Counted from the stretch's first letter, positions 15,472-25,636 are shown. The stretch: 40,252 nucleotides of DNA from an uncultured Bacteroidaceae bacterium (GCA_934394435.1 CAKRRN010000023.1:1-40252), one strand, 5' to 3'. The notes: generated by a model from the letters alone, not told the origin. Numbers and translations are program-made.

Positions 15472-18400
15472 TCATTTCGACTCCACTCTCACTTCTCCAT
15501 TAACGAGTACAAAACTATGTATTCCAGACTGTAACTCATACTGAGCCACTTGTCTGCCAAAATGAGAACAGACACCTATAAATCTTACGCCACGAACTGA
15601 ACGGTAACGAGTTGCGTTCATAGGCAGATAAAGTGTTGCCGTAGTGTTAGCAGGAACGGTAGTTTGGAAACTCTGCATCGTGCCTTCCTTTTCCGCGGTC
15701 CATTCACTTTTGATATCACCATAGCAAGAACGATAGCTACCAGAAAGCGATTTGTAAGGAGCAGACGAAGTGGGCTGCAGAATGAAGTGACTATAACCAC
15801 CATCAGACCCAGAGACGATACCTAACTGGTATTCATACATCCACTGTCCCACTGCGCCTAATGCAAAATGATTGAAGGAATTCATTGTATTCTCTTGATG
15901 CTTTCCAAAGGCACACTCATATCCATTCCATCGTTCCCAAATAGAAGTAGCTCCATGCGACACAGGATAAAGCCATGATGTGAAGTCCGTACAGCAAAAC
16001 ATGCGATAAGCCTCATCCCAGTGCCCAGTACGGCTCAATGCGGGTAAGATATTGGGAGTTCCAGAAAAACCGGTAGTGATAGTGTAGTCCGAAAAGCTCA
16101 TTCCTCCATTACCACTCTGGCTTGGATGCTCTGCCAAGACAGCTAACCATTGCTCAGCACGCTTTATGTTTTTATCTGAGAAACAATTAAAATTGATTGG
16201 TGTTGCATACGAACTCTGTGAGTGAACCAAGGTACCATCCGCTGCCTTTGTCATCCCTGTTGCCTCATCCACATAGCACTCGTTCCATTCCTGTTTGGCT
16301 TTGTCGTGCCTCTCGTTTAACATTCGGCAGATATCTGTACGACCAACCGCATCTGCCATTATTGCTGTCACCTCCATCATATATATATAAATGGCATTGT
16401 TCACCAGGTCAGCAGGGGTTCTGGCATCCATAGCCAGCCAATCTGCCAAACCAGAAGTCTTGCTTGACAAGTGTGGGAAACGATTGTCCATGGGGTAAGA
16501 TGCCATACCATTGAGCCAGCGCACCATAGCGTCCAGATTATCCTCAACAATTCTCTTGTCGCCATACTGAGAATATAATTGCCAGGGTACCATACAGATT
16601 GCTGCACTCCAAGTAGTGCCATCAGGAAATCCTGTAGGTCTTTCACAAGTATACTCTGGTATAGTAGACCCTATCCCTCCTTCTGCACTCTGGTCTGCAC
16701 GTAACGAACGCATCCACTGTCGGAAGAATCCATACACATCACTGTTATACGTAGCTGTACGAGTATAAGCTTGCGCATCACCCGTCCATCCCATACGTTC
16801 ATTACGCTGGGGGCAATCAGTGGGCAATGTAAAGAAGTTGCCCAACTGGGAACGTTGTATATTTTTAAAAAGTTGGTTTGCCAACTTGCCTGTGACCTCA
16901 TCGTAAGTCTCCGCATGATAAATACCCGTAGGCAAAGAGTCTGAAGAGAGTACGAGTCCCTTTATGGAGTTCAAAGGCAAAGCTCCTTGATGCGAAGGCA
17001 AGGTAATCTGAATGTACTGATACCCACGATAAGTGGTTCGTGGGCTATAAGTGACCTCATCTGCTCCGTCAGCAATAAAGAAATCCGTCACAAGTGCAGC
17101 CCTCAAATTTGCTTGCAATATACGACCCGCGATGTTTTTTCCTTGAGGACCATATTCTGCAGCATACCATTTTTCGTCTTCTGATTGAGCGCCCTCCTTA
17201 TAGAGTCCTGGATAAATCTGTTCTGCATAGCGTATGATTACCGTGTCACCCTTGTGAAGAACCCCTTTAGGGAAAGTAATTTCTGGAACACCCACCATAT
17301 TGACTCCCATATCATACGTATATGTATGACCATCAGCACTGTGAACAGGAGTAACTCTCTGCGCATCCAATGTCTGGCACAACCTTACAGCCCTATCATA
17401 GCGACCCTCTATACGAGGTTTCTGCCAATCACGCATGGCAATAACTTCTGCCCGCTTCCATGCTTCTCCTTCGCGATATGCTTTTGTTGTCCATCCGCGC
17501 ATAGCTGTTTCTCTAGAAGCTTCATAAACTTCACCATTAAAGAAAGACCCATAACGCCAAGGACCTTCATTACAGCTTTTCCATGTGTTTGGTGACGAAA
17601 CGAACACATAACGTCTACCATCTGCATAACGTACAACAAGCTTGGCAAGTAAAGCTTCATGATCACCCCAGAAGTTATAATTGCGTGTGGTATACGACAT
17701 ATTACCCGTATACCACCCTGGCATCAACAAGGCTCCTATGGCATTTTCACCCTTCTGAAGCAAAGAAGAGACATCGTATGATGCATACCCCAGCACCTCA
17801 CGGTACTGAGAACTACCTGGAATGAATCTATCCTGCGAAACAAGTCTTCCGTTCATATGTAGCTCACATGCCCCCATAGCTGTAACGTACAGCCGTGCTT
17901 CGCTGACCTCTCCATCAATATTAAACACAGAACGTAACTGCGTCAACGATCCATGACTTGGATCAGCATGAACCATGCGTACAGACGTCTCTGGATTATC
18001 CACATGAATGCTATTACCCTTGACATCCACACACGGCAGCGAAGCAAAACATTTATATTGCTCAGGCGAGAAAACCACGTTATCCTCAGAAGCACCTCTA
18101 TCCAGAATCTTGTAATCCATATATACGACCTTACTCTTGGGCATGGCAGCAAAACCTACCTCGCACAGATTAGGATAGGAATTATAGTCATGTGTCCCTC
18201 CCCACTGACCTATAGTCACTACTTCCGCTATGTTTCCTTGATTGTCCTTGAGGGGTTGTAGATGACCTGGAAATCCATTTCCGCAAACTGTCAGTGCCTG
18301 TCCGTCTATCAGAAATGATATATTGCCTGTCTCTATACAAATTGTCAAGTCATGCTCTTTATAGGTACCTTCTTCCGTCAGCAAATCCTTAATATTGCTT

Positions 18401-19116
18401 TGCGGAAAGGATTTTTCAGAAACCTCCAATAGGGGAACGTTCTCTCTATCTTGTGTAGCATAACCAACACGATAGACCTTCAATGCTCCCACCCGTTCAC
18501 TTTTCCTATTAGGGAAATCCAGTTCCACACGCACGTAATTTGTTCCGCTCATATTATCAATATTCTGATATGAGTCACGCAAACGGAAGTCATTGGCACC
18601 AAACAGCAATGAAGCTTGGTGTCCACGTTCGATACGGAAACGAGTTCTGATACAATAGCTGAAATCAGAAGGAGCTGAAAGACGCTTGGCGGTAGAGCCT
18701 ATCCACTGTGCACCTTCCCATGCCTGCAGACCACTATTCATCAAACCTGTAGAGAAGAAAGATTCAGCCTGATGCTTTTTTCCCTTGCTGTCCCATACAG
18801 TCAGAATCCACTGATATGAAGATTCTGCTTCCAAAGGCTGTCCTGAATAGACAATACCCGTTGAAGCATGGTCTTTTACCTTTCCAGTATCCCACAAGAC
18901 TGTGCTTTCGTGCTTTTTTCTGAGTATGATACGATAAGCCTTCTGGCTTACACCTAACTGCTCTGAATTCATAGACCAGCTAAACAAAGGTGATTGGTCT
19001 TCAACAGTCATTGGTTCACAAGCATGTTGCACTCTCATATTAGCGATTTGAGTGTGCGCCCATGAAGAAATACACAGCAATAAGCTAACAACAATACACG
19101 TCAGTCTCAGTTTCAT
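15472..19116 (-). CDS. GH78 alpha-L-rhamnosidase, secreted
   Basis: This 1,214-residue exported enzyme should cleave terminal alpha-L-rhamnose from plant glycans or flavonoid glycosides. A signal peptide (MKLRLTCIVVSLLLCISSWA) is followed by the usual N-terminal beta-sandwich domains; the Bac_rhamnosid_N region contains ARLYVTAMGACELHMNGR and PGWYTGNMSY. The (alpha/alpha)6 catalytic domain contains TDCPQRNERMGWTGDAQ (about 762-780), with the predicted general acid Glu near 772, and SHGATSIWERWNGY with the predicted base Glu near 1061. A C-terminal beta-sandwich ends the protein. A concanavalin-like insert probably lies at about 200-350 (DLTICIETGNISFLIDG), which explains the length. It stands alone, with no Sus genes or rhamnose catabolism genes nearby. 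Confidence 0.95.
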   Translation of the reverse strand: MKLRLTCIVVSLLLCISSWAHTQIANMRVQHACEPMTVEDQSPLFSWSMNSEQLGVSQKAYRIILRKKHESTVLWDTGKVKDHASTGIVYSGQPLEAESSYQWILTVWDSKGKKHQAESFFSTGLMNSGLQAWEGAQWIGSTAKRLSAPSDFSYCIRTRFRIERGHQASLLFGANDFRLRDSYQNIDNMSGTNYVRVELDFPNRKSERVGALKVYRVGYATQDRENVPLLEVSEKSFPQSNIKDLLTEEGTYKEHDLTICIETGNISFLIDGQALTVCGNGFPGHLQPLKDNQGNIAEVVTIGQWGGTHDYNSYPNLCEVGFAAMPKSKVVYMDYKILDRGASEDNVVFSPEQYKCFASLPCVDVKGNSIHVDNPETSVRMVHADPSHGSLTQLRSVFNIDGEVSEARLYVTAMGACELHMNGRLVSQDRFIPGSSQYREVLGYASYDVSSLLQKGENAIGALLMPGWYTGNMSYTTRNYNFWGDHEALLAKLVVRYADGRRYVFVSSPNTWKSCNEGPWRYGSFFNGEVYEASRETAMRGWTTKAYREGEAWKRAEVIAMRDWQKPRIEGRYDRAVRLCQTLDAQRVTPVHSADGHTYTYDMGVNMVGVPEITFPKGVLHKGDTVIIRYAEQIYPGLYKEGAQSEDEKWYAAEYGPQGKNIAGRILQANLRAALVTDFFIADGADEVTYSPRTTYRGYQYIQITLPSHQGALPLNSIKGLVLSSDSLPTGIYHAETYDEVTGKLANQLFKNIQRSQLGNFFTLPTDCPQRNERMGWTGDAQAYTRTATYNSDVYGFFRQWMRSLRADQSAEGGIGSTIPEYTCERPTGFPDGTTWSAAICMVPWQLYSQYGDKRIVEDNLDAMVRWLNGMASYPMDNRFPHLSSKTSGLADWLAMDARTPADLVNNAIYIYMMEVTAIMADAVGRTDICRMLNERHDKAKQEWNECYVDEATGMTKAADGTLVHSQSSYATPINFNCFSDKNIKRAEQWLAVLAEHPSQSGNGGMSFSDYTITTGFSGTPNILPALSRTGHWDEAYRMFCCTDFTSWLYPVSHGATSIWERWNGYECAFGKHQENTMNSFNHFALGAVGQWMYEYQLGIVSGSDGGYSHFILQPTSSAPYKSLSGSYRSCYGDIKSEWTAEKEGTMQSFQTTVPANTTATLYLPMNATRYRSVRGVRFIGVCSHFGRQVAQYELQSGIHSFVLVNGEVRVESK

Positions 19117-19202
19117 CTTTCAAAGTCTTTTTGGTATAATTGCAAATAGGTAACTATCAAAAAAAAATACTATATAATGGATCGTGTTTTTTGAGGTTCC
19201 AC

Positions 19203-20846
19203 TTAACTCAATCTTTCTAATGTGAGCACCTGTGTACAATAATCCACCACCGCAGGACGATGCGTCACACAAATGACTGTTCGTCCCTTTTGTTCCGAAC
19301 TCAGATTGCACAACAGTTGCTTCTCGGTTTCCACATCCAAAGCACTTGTTGCTTCGTCAAGAAGTAGCACACTACCCGTACGCAGCAAGGCACGTGCGAT
19401 TGCTATGCGTTGGGCCTGGCCTTCACTTAGTCCTGTACCCATCTCACCACAAAGAGTATCCAGTCCCATTGAAGACTCCCTAACAAAATCAGCACACGAC
19501 AAATGCAAGACATTCCACATCTGCGATTCCGTAGCATTAGGGTTCCCCAAGAGCAAGTTATCTCTCACTGTACCACTGAGCAATGTATTACCCTGCGGCA
19601 CATACACGAGGTTGTTGCGGGTTTGTGGCGAAACCTCTATCGTATTTTTCTTATCATATATTTGTACTCTTCCCTGCGAAGGTTTCACAAGAGCCAGAAT
19701 CAAACGAATAAGAGTAGTTTTACCTGCACCTGTCTCACCCAACACCGCAGTGATGCTTCCAGGAGGGAAATCATAAGAGAAGTCCTTTAAAATATTCCTC
19801 TGAGCAGAAGCATATGCACAGGTAACCCCTGAGAATCTGACTCCTGCCGTCCCTTCCATTCGCACATACTCTCCTGTGGGTTCCAGAGGTATCTCCTGGA
19901 GTTCCATAAGACGCTCACAAGCCGTCATAAAACTTACGATAACAGGCACATAGCGAAGTGCCTCGCGAAAAGGTCCCTGCACCTGTCCCACTAACTGCAA
20001 GAAAGCAGCCATCATACCGTATGTGAGCAGTCCATCCTGCAAACGATAGGCACACGCCACAAAAGCCGTCAGATAGCCAATGCCAAAACCGATAGAAATC
20101 ATGGCAGAGGAAACGCTGCTGAATACAGTACGCCTCCGCACTTGACCACTGAGCCTTTTCTGTTCCTGGCCAAGTCTGCCAGTCATCGTATCACATTGCT
20201 CTAAAGTCTTAATCACCATGCTATGTTGCACACTCTCTTGCACAAGGCTCTGTATCTTGCTGTCTGTTTGTCTGATTTCCTTTGTTAAGGCTCGCATACG
20301 TCTAATATAAAGCCTACTCAGTACGACGAAACAGGGAGTGATAAATAGGATAAGACAAGCAAGCTTGACATCCATGGTACAAAGAAAGAAGAAAGCCCCA
20401 GCAAGGCGCACCAACACGCAAAAGACAGACGGGATGGTTTCGGTAATCGTACCAGATACGTCATATACATCGCGCTCCATTCTATTGAGGATGTCACCAC
20501 TATGATACCTTTCGCTTCCTGACCACTGGCTGTTTAGGAGATGTGTAAACAATCTCATCTGTAAGATATTCTGGGAACGTACTCCCAAAATAGCAGTAAT
20601 CCATCTACGCGAGAATGCAAGACTGATCTGTATCAGAAGTAGACCCAAAAGCAGGAATGCCGAGAGCATCAAAGAGGAATGGCTACGACCTGTAGCAATA
20701 TCAATAGCCCATTTAGAAGCGTATATAAAGGAAAAGTCAACCGCAACGCCCACCACACCCACCAAGGTGTTCAGCACGGCTTGCAGGCGCAATCCCTCAG
20801 AAATTCGCCAAATCCATTGTAACTGTCTTCGCTCTATCTTTCTCAT
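19203..20846 (-). CDS. ABC exporter half-transporter (membrane and ATPase domains fused)
   Basis: This protein has about 547 residues from the ATG at 20846. A six-helix exporter domain comes first (about 1-300), then the ATPase domain: Walker A GETGAGKTT (about 367-375), signature LSEGQAQR (about 470) and Walker B SVLLLDEATSALD. It probably works as a homodimer or pairs with another half-transporter. The substrate is unknown. The frame extends upstream to a TTG at 20894 directly after the nadK stop codon, adding 16 residues; the ATG is preferred but not proven. It lies directly downstream of nadK and is probably co-transcribed. Confidence 0.92.
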   Translation of the reverse strand: MRKIERRQLQWIWRISEGLRLQAVLNTLVGVVGVAVDFSFIYASKWAIDIATGRSHSSLMLSAFLLLGLLLIQISLAFSRRWITAILGVRSQNILQMRLFTHLLNSQWSGSERYHSGDILNRMERDVYDVSGTITETIPSVFCVLVRLAGAFFFLCTMDVKLACLILFITPCFVVLSRLYIRRMRALTKEIRQTDSKIQSLVQESVQHSMVIKTLEQCDTMTGRLGQEQKRLSGQVRRRTVFSSVSSAMISIGFGIGYLTAFVACAYRLQDGLLTYGMMAAFLQLVGQVQGPFREALRYVPVIVSFMTACERLMELQEIPLEPTGEYVRMEGTAGVRFSGVTCAYASAQRNILKDFSYDFPPGSITAVLGETGAGKTTLIRLILALVKPSQGRVQIYDKKNTIEVSPQTRNNLVYVPQGNTLLSGTVRDNLLLGNPNATESQMWNVLHLSCADFVRESSMGLDTLCGEMGTGLSEGQAQRIAIARALLRTGSVLLLDEATSALDVETEKQLLCNLSSEQKGRTVICVTHRPAVVDYCTQVLTLERLS

Positions 20847-20894
20847 CCTTGACCGAAGTGAGTTATTTATAATACCAGAATCTCTGTCATACAA

Positions 20895-21788
20895 TCAACA
20901 TTCATGGGCACGTGTATCATTTCCCCACATCAATTTATCCCTCAAAGTACGAAAGAAAGATCCACCAGAACGCTTTAGTACATTCACACAGTACGGTGCC
21001 TTCCGTATGGTCAGGCTCACTCCCTCTTCACATGACTCGCTGCGTCCGTCTATTGCCACCAGGAAATTATGATTCCGGCTCTCAACAGAAAGGCTAATAC
21101 ATGCATCAGCCGTCAGCGTCAGTGGTCGAGCACTAAGACTATGTGGAGCCACAGGCACTAAGCCAAGGATATCGCTCATAGGTGACATGACCGGGCCTCC
21201 TACACTCAGAGCATAACCTGTGCTACCCGTAGGAGTATTGATGATAAGTCCATCTGCTTGATACGTGGTCAGATATTCTCCATTTATCTCCACCCGTATA
21301 CTAATCATGCTGCTTACGTCACGCTTCAGCACAGCCACTTCATTCAAGGCAAAGGGATACCCATGTGACTTTCCTGCAGAAAACTCCACATGAAGAACAC
21401 TGCGTGACTCTATAGGCAATAGCCCCCGACAAGCCTGATCTATCGCAGTATCTATCTCACATGGAGAGAAATCTGCCAAGAAGCCCAAGCGTCCCATGTT
21501 GATACCCAAGATTGGTGTTCCACTATCACCCACCCGCTTGGCAGCCTCAAGAAACGTACCGTCACCGCCCACGCTGATAACAAGGTCTGCGTTGAAGTCA
21601 CGCTCAACAGCACACACCGAGGCAGGCATGCGCACATGAAGTTTCTGAGTCAGATTATCAAGAAAGGTCTTATCCACTTCTATGCGAGCGTTATGACGCT
21701 CCAAAGCATCCATCAAGCACTGCACAGAAACACGTCTGGACGAATCTAAAATCCGGCCAAAGAGGACCACCCTAATTGGATTTTCCAT
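20895..21788 (-). CDS. nadK: NAD kinase
   Basis: This 297-residue cytosolic enzyme phosphorylates NAD to NADP. The conserved GGDGT motif is at 74-78 (VISVGGDGTFLEAAKR) with catalytic Asp76. INMGRLGFLADF and the glycine-rich GSTGYALSVGGPV of the substrate site follow. Length matches the family. It leads a two-gene minus-strand unit with the ABC exporter. A -7 box TAACTTTG lies on the minus strand at 21818-21811, about 23 bp before the start. Confidence 0.96.
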   Translation of the reverse strand: MENPIRVVLFGRILDSSRRVSVQCLMDALERHNARIEVDKTFLDNLTQKLHVRMPASVCAVERDFNADLVISVGGDGTFLEAAKRVGDSGTPILGINMGRLGFLADFSPCEIDTAIDQACRGLLPIESRSVLHVEFSAGKSHGYPFALNEVAVLKRDVSSMISIRVEINGEYLTTYQADGLIINTPTGSTGYALSVGGPVMSPMSDILGLVPVAPHSLSARPLTLTADACISLSVESRNHNFLVAIDGRSESCEEGVSLTIRKAPYCVNVLKRSGGSFFRTLRDKLMWGNDTRAHEC

Positions 21789-21810
21789 ATTTATATAGCT
21801 ATTGGAAGAG

Positions 21811-21838
21811 CAAAGTTACCAAATATTTTCTAACTTTG
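21811..21838. promoter_or_regulatory. Divergent -7 boxes between nadK and the DJ-1 gene
   Basis: CAAAGTTA (21811-21818) and TAACTTTG (21831-21838) form a perfect 8-bp inverted repeat 12 bases apart. Each is a consensus TAnnTTTG, one per direction. Clear -33 boxes at correct spacing were not found for either. Confidence 0.5.
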
Positions 21839-21885
21839 TGGTAAATACAATTCATTATCGTATCTACACATTATATATATAATAT

Positions 21886-22440
21886 ATGATTACCGTATTT
21901 TTGGCAACAGGCTTTGAAGAGATTGAAGCAATTGCCCCTATCGACATTATGCGACGTGCAGGACTGGATGTACACACCGTATCCATAGAAGACAGTCTGA
22001 TGGTAAACGGCACACATGGTATTCCTGTACAAGCAGACCTTATGCTGAAACGAGTAGATTTCAGCAAGGTTGACCTAATGGTATTGCCAGGAGGACTGCC
22101 AGGAGCCACCAACCTTGACAAATGTACAGCCCTGCGCGATGCGCTCAGTCAACATGCCAGACAGGGTAAAGCCATTGCCGCCATCTGCGCTGCCCCCATG
22201 GTATTAGGGCATTTGGGGATTCTAAAGAACAGAAAAGCGACATGCTATCCAGGAGTCGAACACGAACTGGAGGGAGCACACTGTACCGGCAATCTGGTGG
22301 AGGTTGATGGAAACATCATCACAGGAAAGGGCCCTGCAGCTGCCTTCGAATTTGGCTATGCCATTGTGGAACTGCTGAAAAGCCCAGAAGCCTCGCTTCC
22401 CCTACGAGACGGAATGATTTACTCTCAGTTGATATCATGA
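21886..22440 (+). CDS. DJ-1/PfpI family protein
   Basis: This 184-residue protein has the DJ-1 subfamily fold. The nucleophile-elbow cysteine is Cys101 in AAICAAPMVL and the supporting glutamate is Glu14 in GFEEIEA, both in the DJ-1 positions. LPGGLPGA (67-74) and an ITGKGPAAAFEF motif near the C-terminus complete the signature. Bacterial members act as glyoxalases or protein/nucleotide repair enzymes against methylglyoxal damage; the exact role is debated. Its stop codon overlaps the start of ispD (ATGATGG), so the two are translationally coupled. Confidence 0.92.
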   Translation: MITVFLATGFEEIEAIAPIDIMRRAGLDVHTVSIEDSLMVNGTHGIPVQADLMLKRVDFSKVDLMVLPGGLPGATNLDKCTALRDALSQHARQGKAIAAICAAPMVLGHLGILKNRKATCYPGVEHELEGAHCTGNLVEVDGNIITGKGPAAAFEFGYAIVELLKSPEASLPLRDGMIYSQLIS

Positions 22441-23120
22441 TGGACCGCTATGCCATATTGGTGGCAGGAGGACAAGGATTACGCATGGGAGGCGACATTC
22501 CCAAACAGTTCATCCTACTGAATGGACGTCCTGTGCTGATGCACACCATCGACAAATTTGCCGAGGCACTCTCAGGCATACACATCATCGTGGTACTGCC
22601 AGCAGGTCAGCATGAGTATTGGAGAGAATTGTGCAAAACGCACAAATTAAAGAGCACGGTAATGATCGCACCTGGAGGAGAGACACGCTTTCACTCAGTT
22701 CTCAACGGTTTATCAACCATACCTAAAGACTGCGAGGAAGCACTTGTCGGCATACACGATGGAGTAAGACCATTCGTCTCAGAGGAGACATTAAGGAACT
22801 GTTATCAGCAGGCTGAACTGACAGGGTCAGCAGTTCCCGTGACACCTGTAGTGGAAACGCTCAGAGAAATAGATACGAATGGAAACAGCCATACCGTGCC
22901 CAGACAGAACTACAAGCTGGTACAGACACCACAGGTCTTTAGGCTATCTCTTCTACGTCAGGCATATAGTCAGCCTTACTCGCCCAGGTTTACAGATGAC
23001 GCCTCTGTCATAGAAGCCATGGGGCATCAGATAACTCTGGTGGAAGGAAACCGCGAGAACATCAAACTGACCACACCATCAGACCTTTTGTTGGCCAAAG
23101 GAATCTTGGGCAATATATAA
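22437..23120 (+). CDS. ispD: 2-C-methyl-D-erythritol 4-phosphate cytidylyltransferase
   Basis: This 227-residue enzyme joins CTP to MEP in the non-mevalonate isoprenoid pathway. The nucleotide-binding signature AILVAGGQGLRMGGDIPKQF is at 6-25. The family signature IHDGVRPFV is at about 112-120, and a late TDDASVIEA motif is present. The start overlaps the DJ-1 stop; ATG at 22437 and at 22440 are both in frame. It is followed 34 bp later by recG and 2.5 kb later by dxs, the first gene of the same pathway. Confidence 0.97.
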   Translation: MMDRYAILVAGGQGLRMGGDIPKQFILLNGRPVLMHTIDKFAEALSGIHIIVVLPAGQHEYWRELCKTHKLKSTVMIAPGGETRFHSVLNGLSTIPKDCEEALVGIHDGVRPFVSEETLRNCYQQAELTGSAVPVTPVVETLREIDTNGNSHTVPRQNYKLVQTPQVFRLSLLRQAYSQPYSPRFTDDASVIEAMGHQITLVEGNRENIKLTTPSDLLLAKGILGNI

Positions 23121-23154
23121 GTAGAGGAAACCCTCTTGTTTTGATTTCATCCTG

Positions 23155-25251
23155 ATGCAAGACCTACGAGAAACCGAACTCACCTATCTTCCTGGAGTAG
23201 GGCCCAAACGTGCAGCCCTCCTTCAGGCCGAGATGGGTATACGCACATGGCACGACCTGCTCTATTGCTTTCCATACAAGCATATAGACCGCAGCAGGTT
23301 ATACCGTATCAGTGAGCTGTCAGCAGACATGCCTTTCGTGCAGTTGCGAGGTAGGATTATGAGTTTTGAGCAAATCGGTACAGGAAGGAAGACACGCCTT
23401 GTGGCACACTTCTCAGACGGAGAAGGATTTATTGACTTGGTTTGGTTTCAAGGTATCCGCTACATCACATCCACCTTAAAGTTAGACCGTGACTACATTG
23501 TATTTGGCAGACCAAACGACTTCAACGGAAGAATCAACATCGCACATCCAGATGTAGATCCTGCAGAATCACTCTCCCTAAACCGCATGGGTATGCAGCC
23601 CTACTATAGTGTAACGGAGAAAATGAGACGTTCGGGGCTGACCTCACGTAGCATAGAGCAATTTACGGACAAACTATTCAGCCTACTGAAGGAACCCATA
23701 CCTGAGACTCTGCCAGAATCTCTTCGAGACCATCTTAAGCTGATGCCCATAGACGAGGCACTTCGCTCGGCTCACTATCCTCATTCCGCTGCCCAACTGG
23801 CCAGTGCTATGGCTCGTCTAAAATTTGATGAGTTGTTTTTCATCCAACTCAGCATTCAACTTTATGCCAATCAAAGAAAGAAGAACAGACAGGGACATCC
23901 CTTCATCCACGTAGGACCTCTTTTCAATGAGTTCTACTCTAAGTACCTGCCATTTAGCCTGACCGACGCACAAAAACGTGTCATACGCGAAATGCACAAT
24001 GACATGAAGCAAGGGCAGCAGATGAATCGTTTGTTGCAGGGAGATGTGGGTAGCGGAAAGACATTGGTTGCTCTGATGGTTATGTTGTTAGCTGTTGATA
24101 ATGGACACCAAGCATGTATCATGGCACCAACAGAAATCTTGGCAGAGCAACATTTGAAATCCTTTCGCGAATTGTTGGGCAACCTACCCATCCACGTAGA
24201 ACTTCTCACAGGAAGCGTCAAGGGTAAGAAACGACGTGAGATATTAGAAGGATTGGCAGATGGTTCGGTGAACATGTTAGTGGGCACGCATGCGATTATT
24301 GAAGATAGTGTCTGCTTCAAGAGTTTAGGACTTGCCGTCATTGATGAGCAACACAGATTTGGAGTGGCACAGCGTGCACGTCTATGGATTAAAAACCATA
24401 TAGCCCCACACATTCTGGTAATGACAGCCACCCCCATACCACGTACTCTGGCAATGACACTCTACGGTGACCTGGATGTTTCCGTCATAGACCAACTGCC
24501 TCCAGGGAGGAAACCCATACGAACTATCCACATTCCAGACAGCAATCTGGATCGGCTCTATTCCGCGGTGAGTACACAGATTGATGCAGGTAGTCAGGCT
24601 TATTTCGTTTTTCCACTGGTAAAAGAAAGCGACAAGATTGCTCTGCGCAATGCAGAAAACGAATACCAAACACTTCAGAAAGTATTCCCCAAATACAAGC
24701 TCGGACTCGTTCACGGACGTATGAAGCCTGCAGAAAAAGAAGAGCAAATGCGCCTCTTCAGCCACGGAGAAACTCAAATCCTGGTAGCTACAACAGTCAT
24801 AGAAGTGGGAGTGAACGTACCTCGTGCAACGGTAATGGTCGTGTTTAATGCAGAACGCTTTGGCCTGTCGCAGCTTCATCAACTGCGAGGCAGAGTGGGC
24901 AGAGGAGGCAATCAGTCATGGTGTATCCTTGTAACAGGCAGTAGCGCAGGAAGCGATGTGCAGCGCAGGATGCAAGTGATGACAGAGACCACAGACGGTT
25001 TCCAAATAGCAGAAGAAGACCTCAAACTGCGAGGACCAGGCGATTTGGAAGGAACACAACAAAGTGGCGATGGACTTCATTTGCGTCTGTCCAATCTTGC
25101 CAAAGACGGAATGTTGGTGCAATGGGCACGTGATGCTGCTACAGAGGTACTGCGCACAGACCCCACATTAAGTAGCCCTATGGGGAAAAGCCTCAAGCAC
25201 CAATTGGATTTAGAGTATCCGGACCGCAAAGAATGGGGAAAGATTTCCTGA
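23155..25251 (+). CDS. recG: ATP-dependent DNA helicase RecG
   Basis: This 698-residue superfamily 2 helicase remodels stalled forks and branched DNA. The N-terminal wedge/OB region starts with LTYLPGVGPKRAALL (about 8-22). The helicase core has Walker A GDVGSGKT (about 296-303), a DEQH box (VIDEQHRFGVAQR, about 395-407), TATPIPRTLAMT (motif III) and motif VI LHQLRGRVGRG. The C-terminal RecG TRG-like region (EEDLKLRGPGDLEGTQQSG) is present. Length matches the family. Confidence 0.97.
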   Translation: MQDLRETELTYLPGVGPKRAALLQAEMGIRTWHDLLYCFPYKHIDRSRLYRISELSADMPFVQLRGRIMSFEQIGTGRKTRLVAHFSDGEGFIDLVWFQGIRYITSTLKLDRDYIVFGRPNDFNGRINIAHPDVDPAESLSLNRMGMQPYYSVTEKMRRSGLTSRSIEQFTDKLFSLLKEPIPETLPESLRDHLKLMPIDEALRSAHYPHSAAQLASAMARLKFDELFFIQLSIQLYANQRKKNRQGHPFIHVGPLFNEFYSKYLPFSLTDAQKRVIREMHNDMKQGQQMNRLLQGDVGSGKTLVALMVMLLAVDNGHQACIMAPTEILAEQHLKSFRELLGNLPIHVELLTGSVKGKKRREILEGLADGSVNMLVGTHAIIEDSVCFKSLGLAVIDEQHRFGVAQRARLWIKNHIAPHILVMTATPIPRTLAMTLYGDLDVSVIDQLPPGRKPIRTIHIPDSNLDRLYSAVSTQIDAGSQAYFVFPLVKESDKIALRNAENEYQTLQKVFPKYKLGLVHGRMKPAEKEEQMRLFSHGETQILVATTVIEVGVNVPRATVMVVFNAERFGLSQLHQLRGRVGRGGNQSWCILVTGSSAGSDVQRRMQVMTETTDGFQIAEEDLKLRGPGDLEGTQQSGDGLHLRLSNLAKDGMLVQWARDAATEVLRTDPTLSSPMGKSLKHQLDLEYPDRKEWGKIS

Positions 25252-25633
25252 CAAGGAAACCATTCCTTTCAGACGAAGTCACACTTTGCTTCCATAACAT
25301 TAGGAAACCAAGGGGGCATCAGAATCCATAGAATACCCCATTCTGCTCTTTTACCTTTCTTTGACAAAGGACTAACTCATCAGTCTTTTCATGCAAAACA
25401 AATTTGTATCTTCAAGGATTTTGCCTAACTTTGCATTTAAACCAAAATCGGTCAGTAGATTCCGATTCTTACAACTCATTATTTCGAGTAGATTGTTTTT
25501 AGGCGTGTCAAAGGCATAGTGAGCTATGACGAGACAAGGTCGGAAACAAGATGCCGGAAGAAAGGCTAATAGGGATTGGAAAGAACCATCCTTCACAGCA
25601 GGAACGGGTTCTTAGTTTCGGTCTAATGGTCGG
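25252..25633. other. recG-dxs intergenic region
   Basis: This 382-bp gap contains a weak hairpin after recG (CAGAAT ... ATTCTG, about 25320-25346), the dxs promoter (25403-25433), and then a dispersed repeat copy (25441-25636) that makes up almost the whole dxs leader. Confidence 0.7.
25403..25433 (+). promoter_or_regulatory. Promoter of dxs-trkA
   Basis: TTTG at 25403-25406 and TAACTTTG at 25426-25433 are separated by 19 bp, a full consensus match. The predicted start is near 25440, where the dispersed repeat begins. Confidence 0.75.
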
Positions 25634-25636
25634 TTG
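25441..25636 (+). repeat. Dispersed intergenic repeat, copy 2, in the dxs leader
   Basis: This copy matches 13735-13924 (minus strand) over most of its length. Shared blocks include AAAGGCATAGTGAGCTATG (25511-25529; other copy GAAGGCATAGTGGGCTATG), GGAAACAAGAT, and AGAAAGGCTAATAGGGATTG near 25559. It begins with a hairpin, AATCGG with CCGATT, and ends at the dxs start region. A more diverged copy lies at 36131-36240. Confidence 0.75.

Noticed and set aside
19203..20894. Bacteriocin or peptidase-containing exporter
   Set aside because: The ABC protein lacks an N-terminal C39 peptidase domain and has no precursor gene nearby.
25441..25636. Riboswitch in the dxs leader (for example TPP)
   Set aside because: No TPP-box or other known riboswitch core was seen, and the same sequence occurs at two unrelated loci, which fits a dispersed repeat better.
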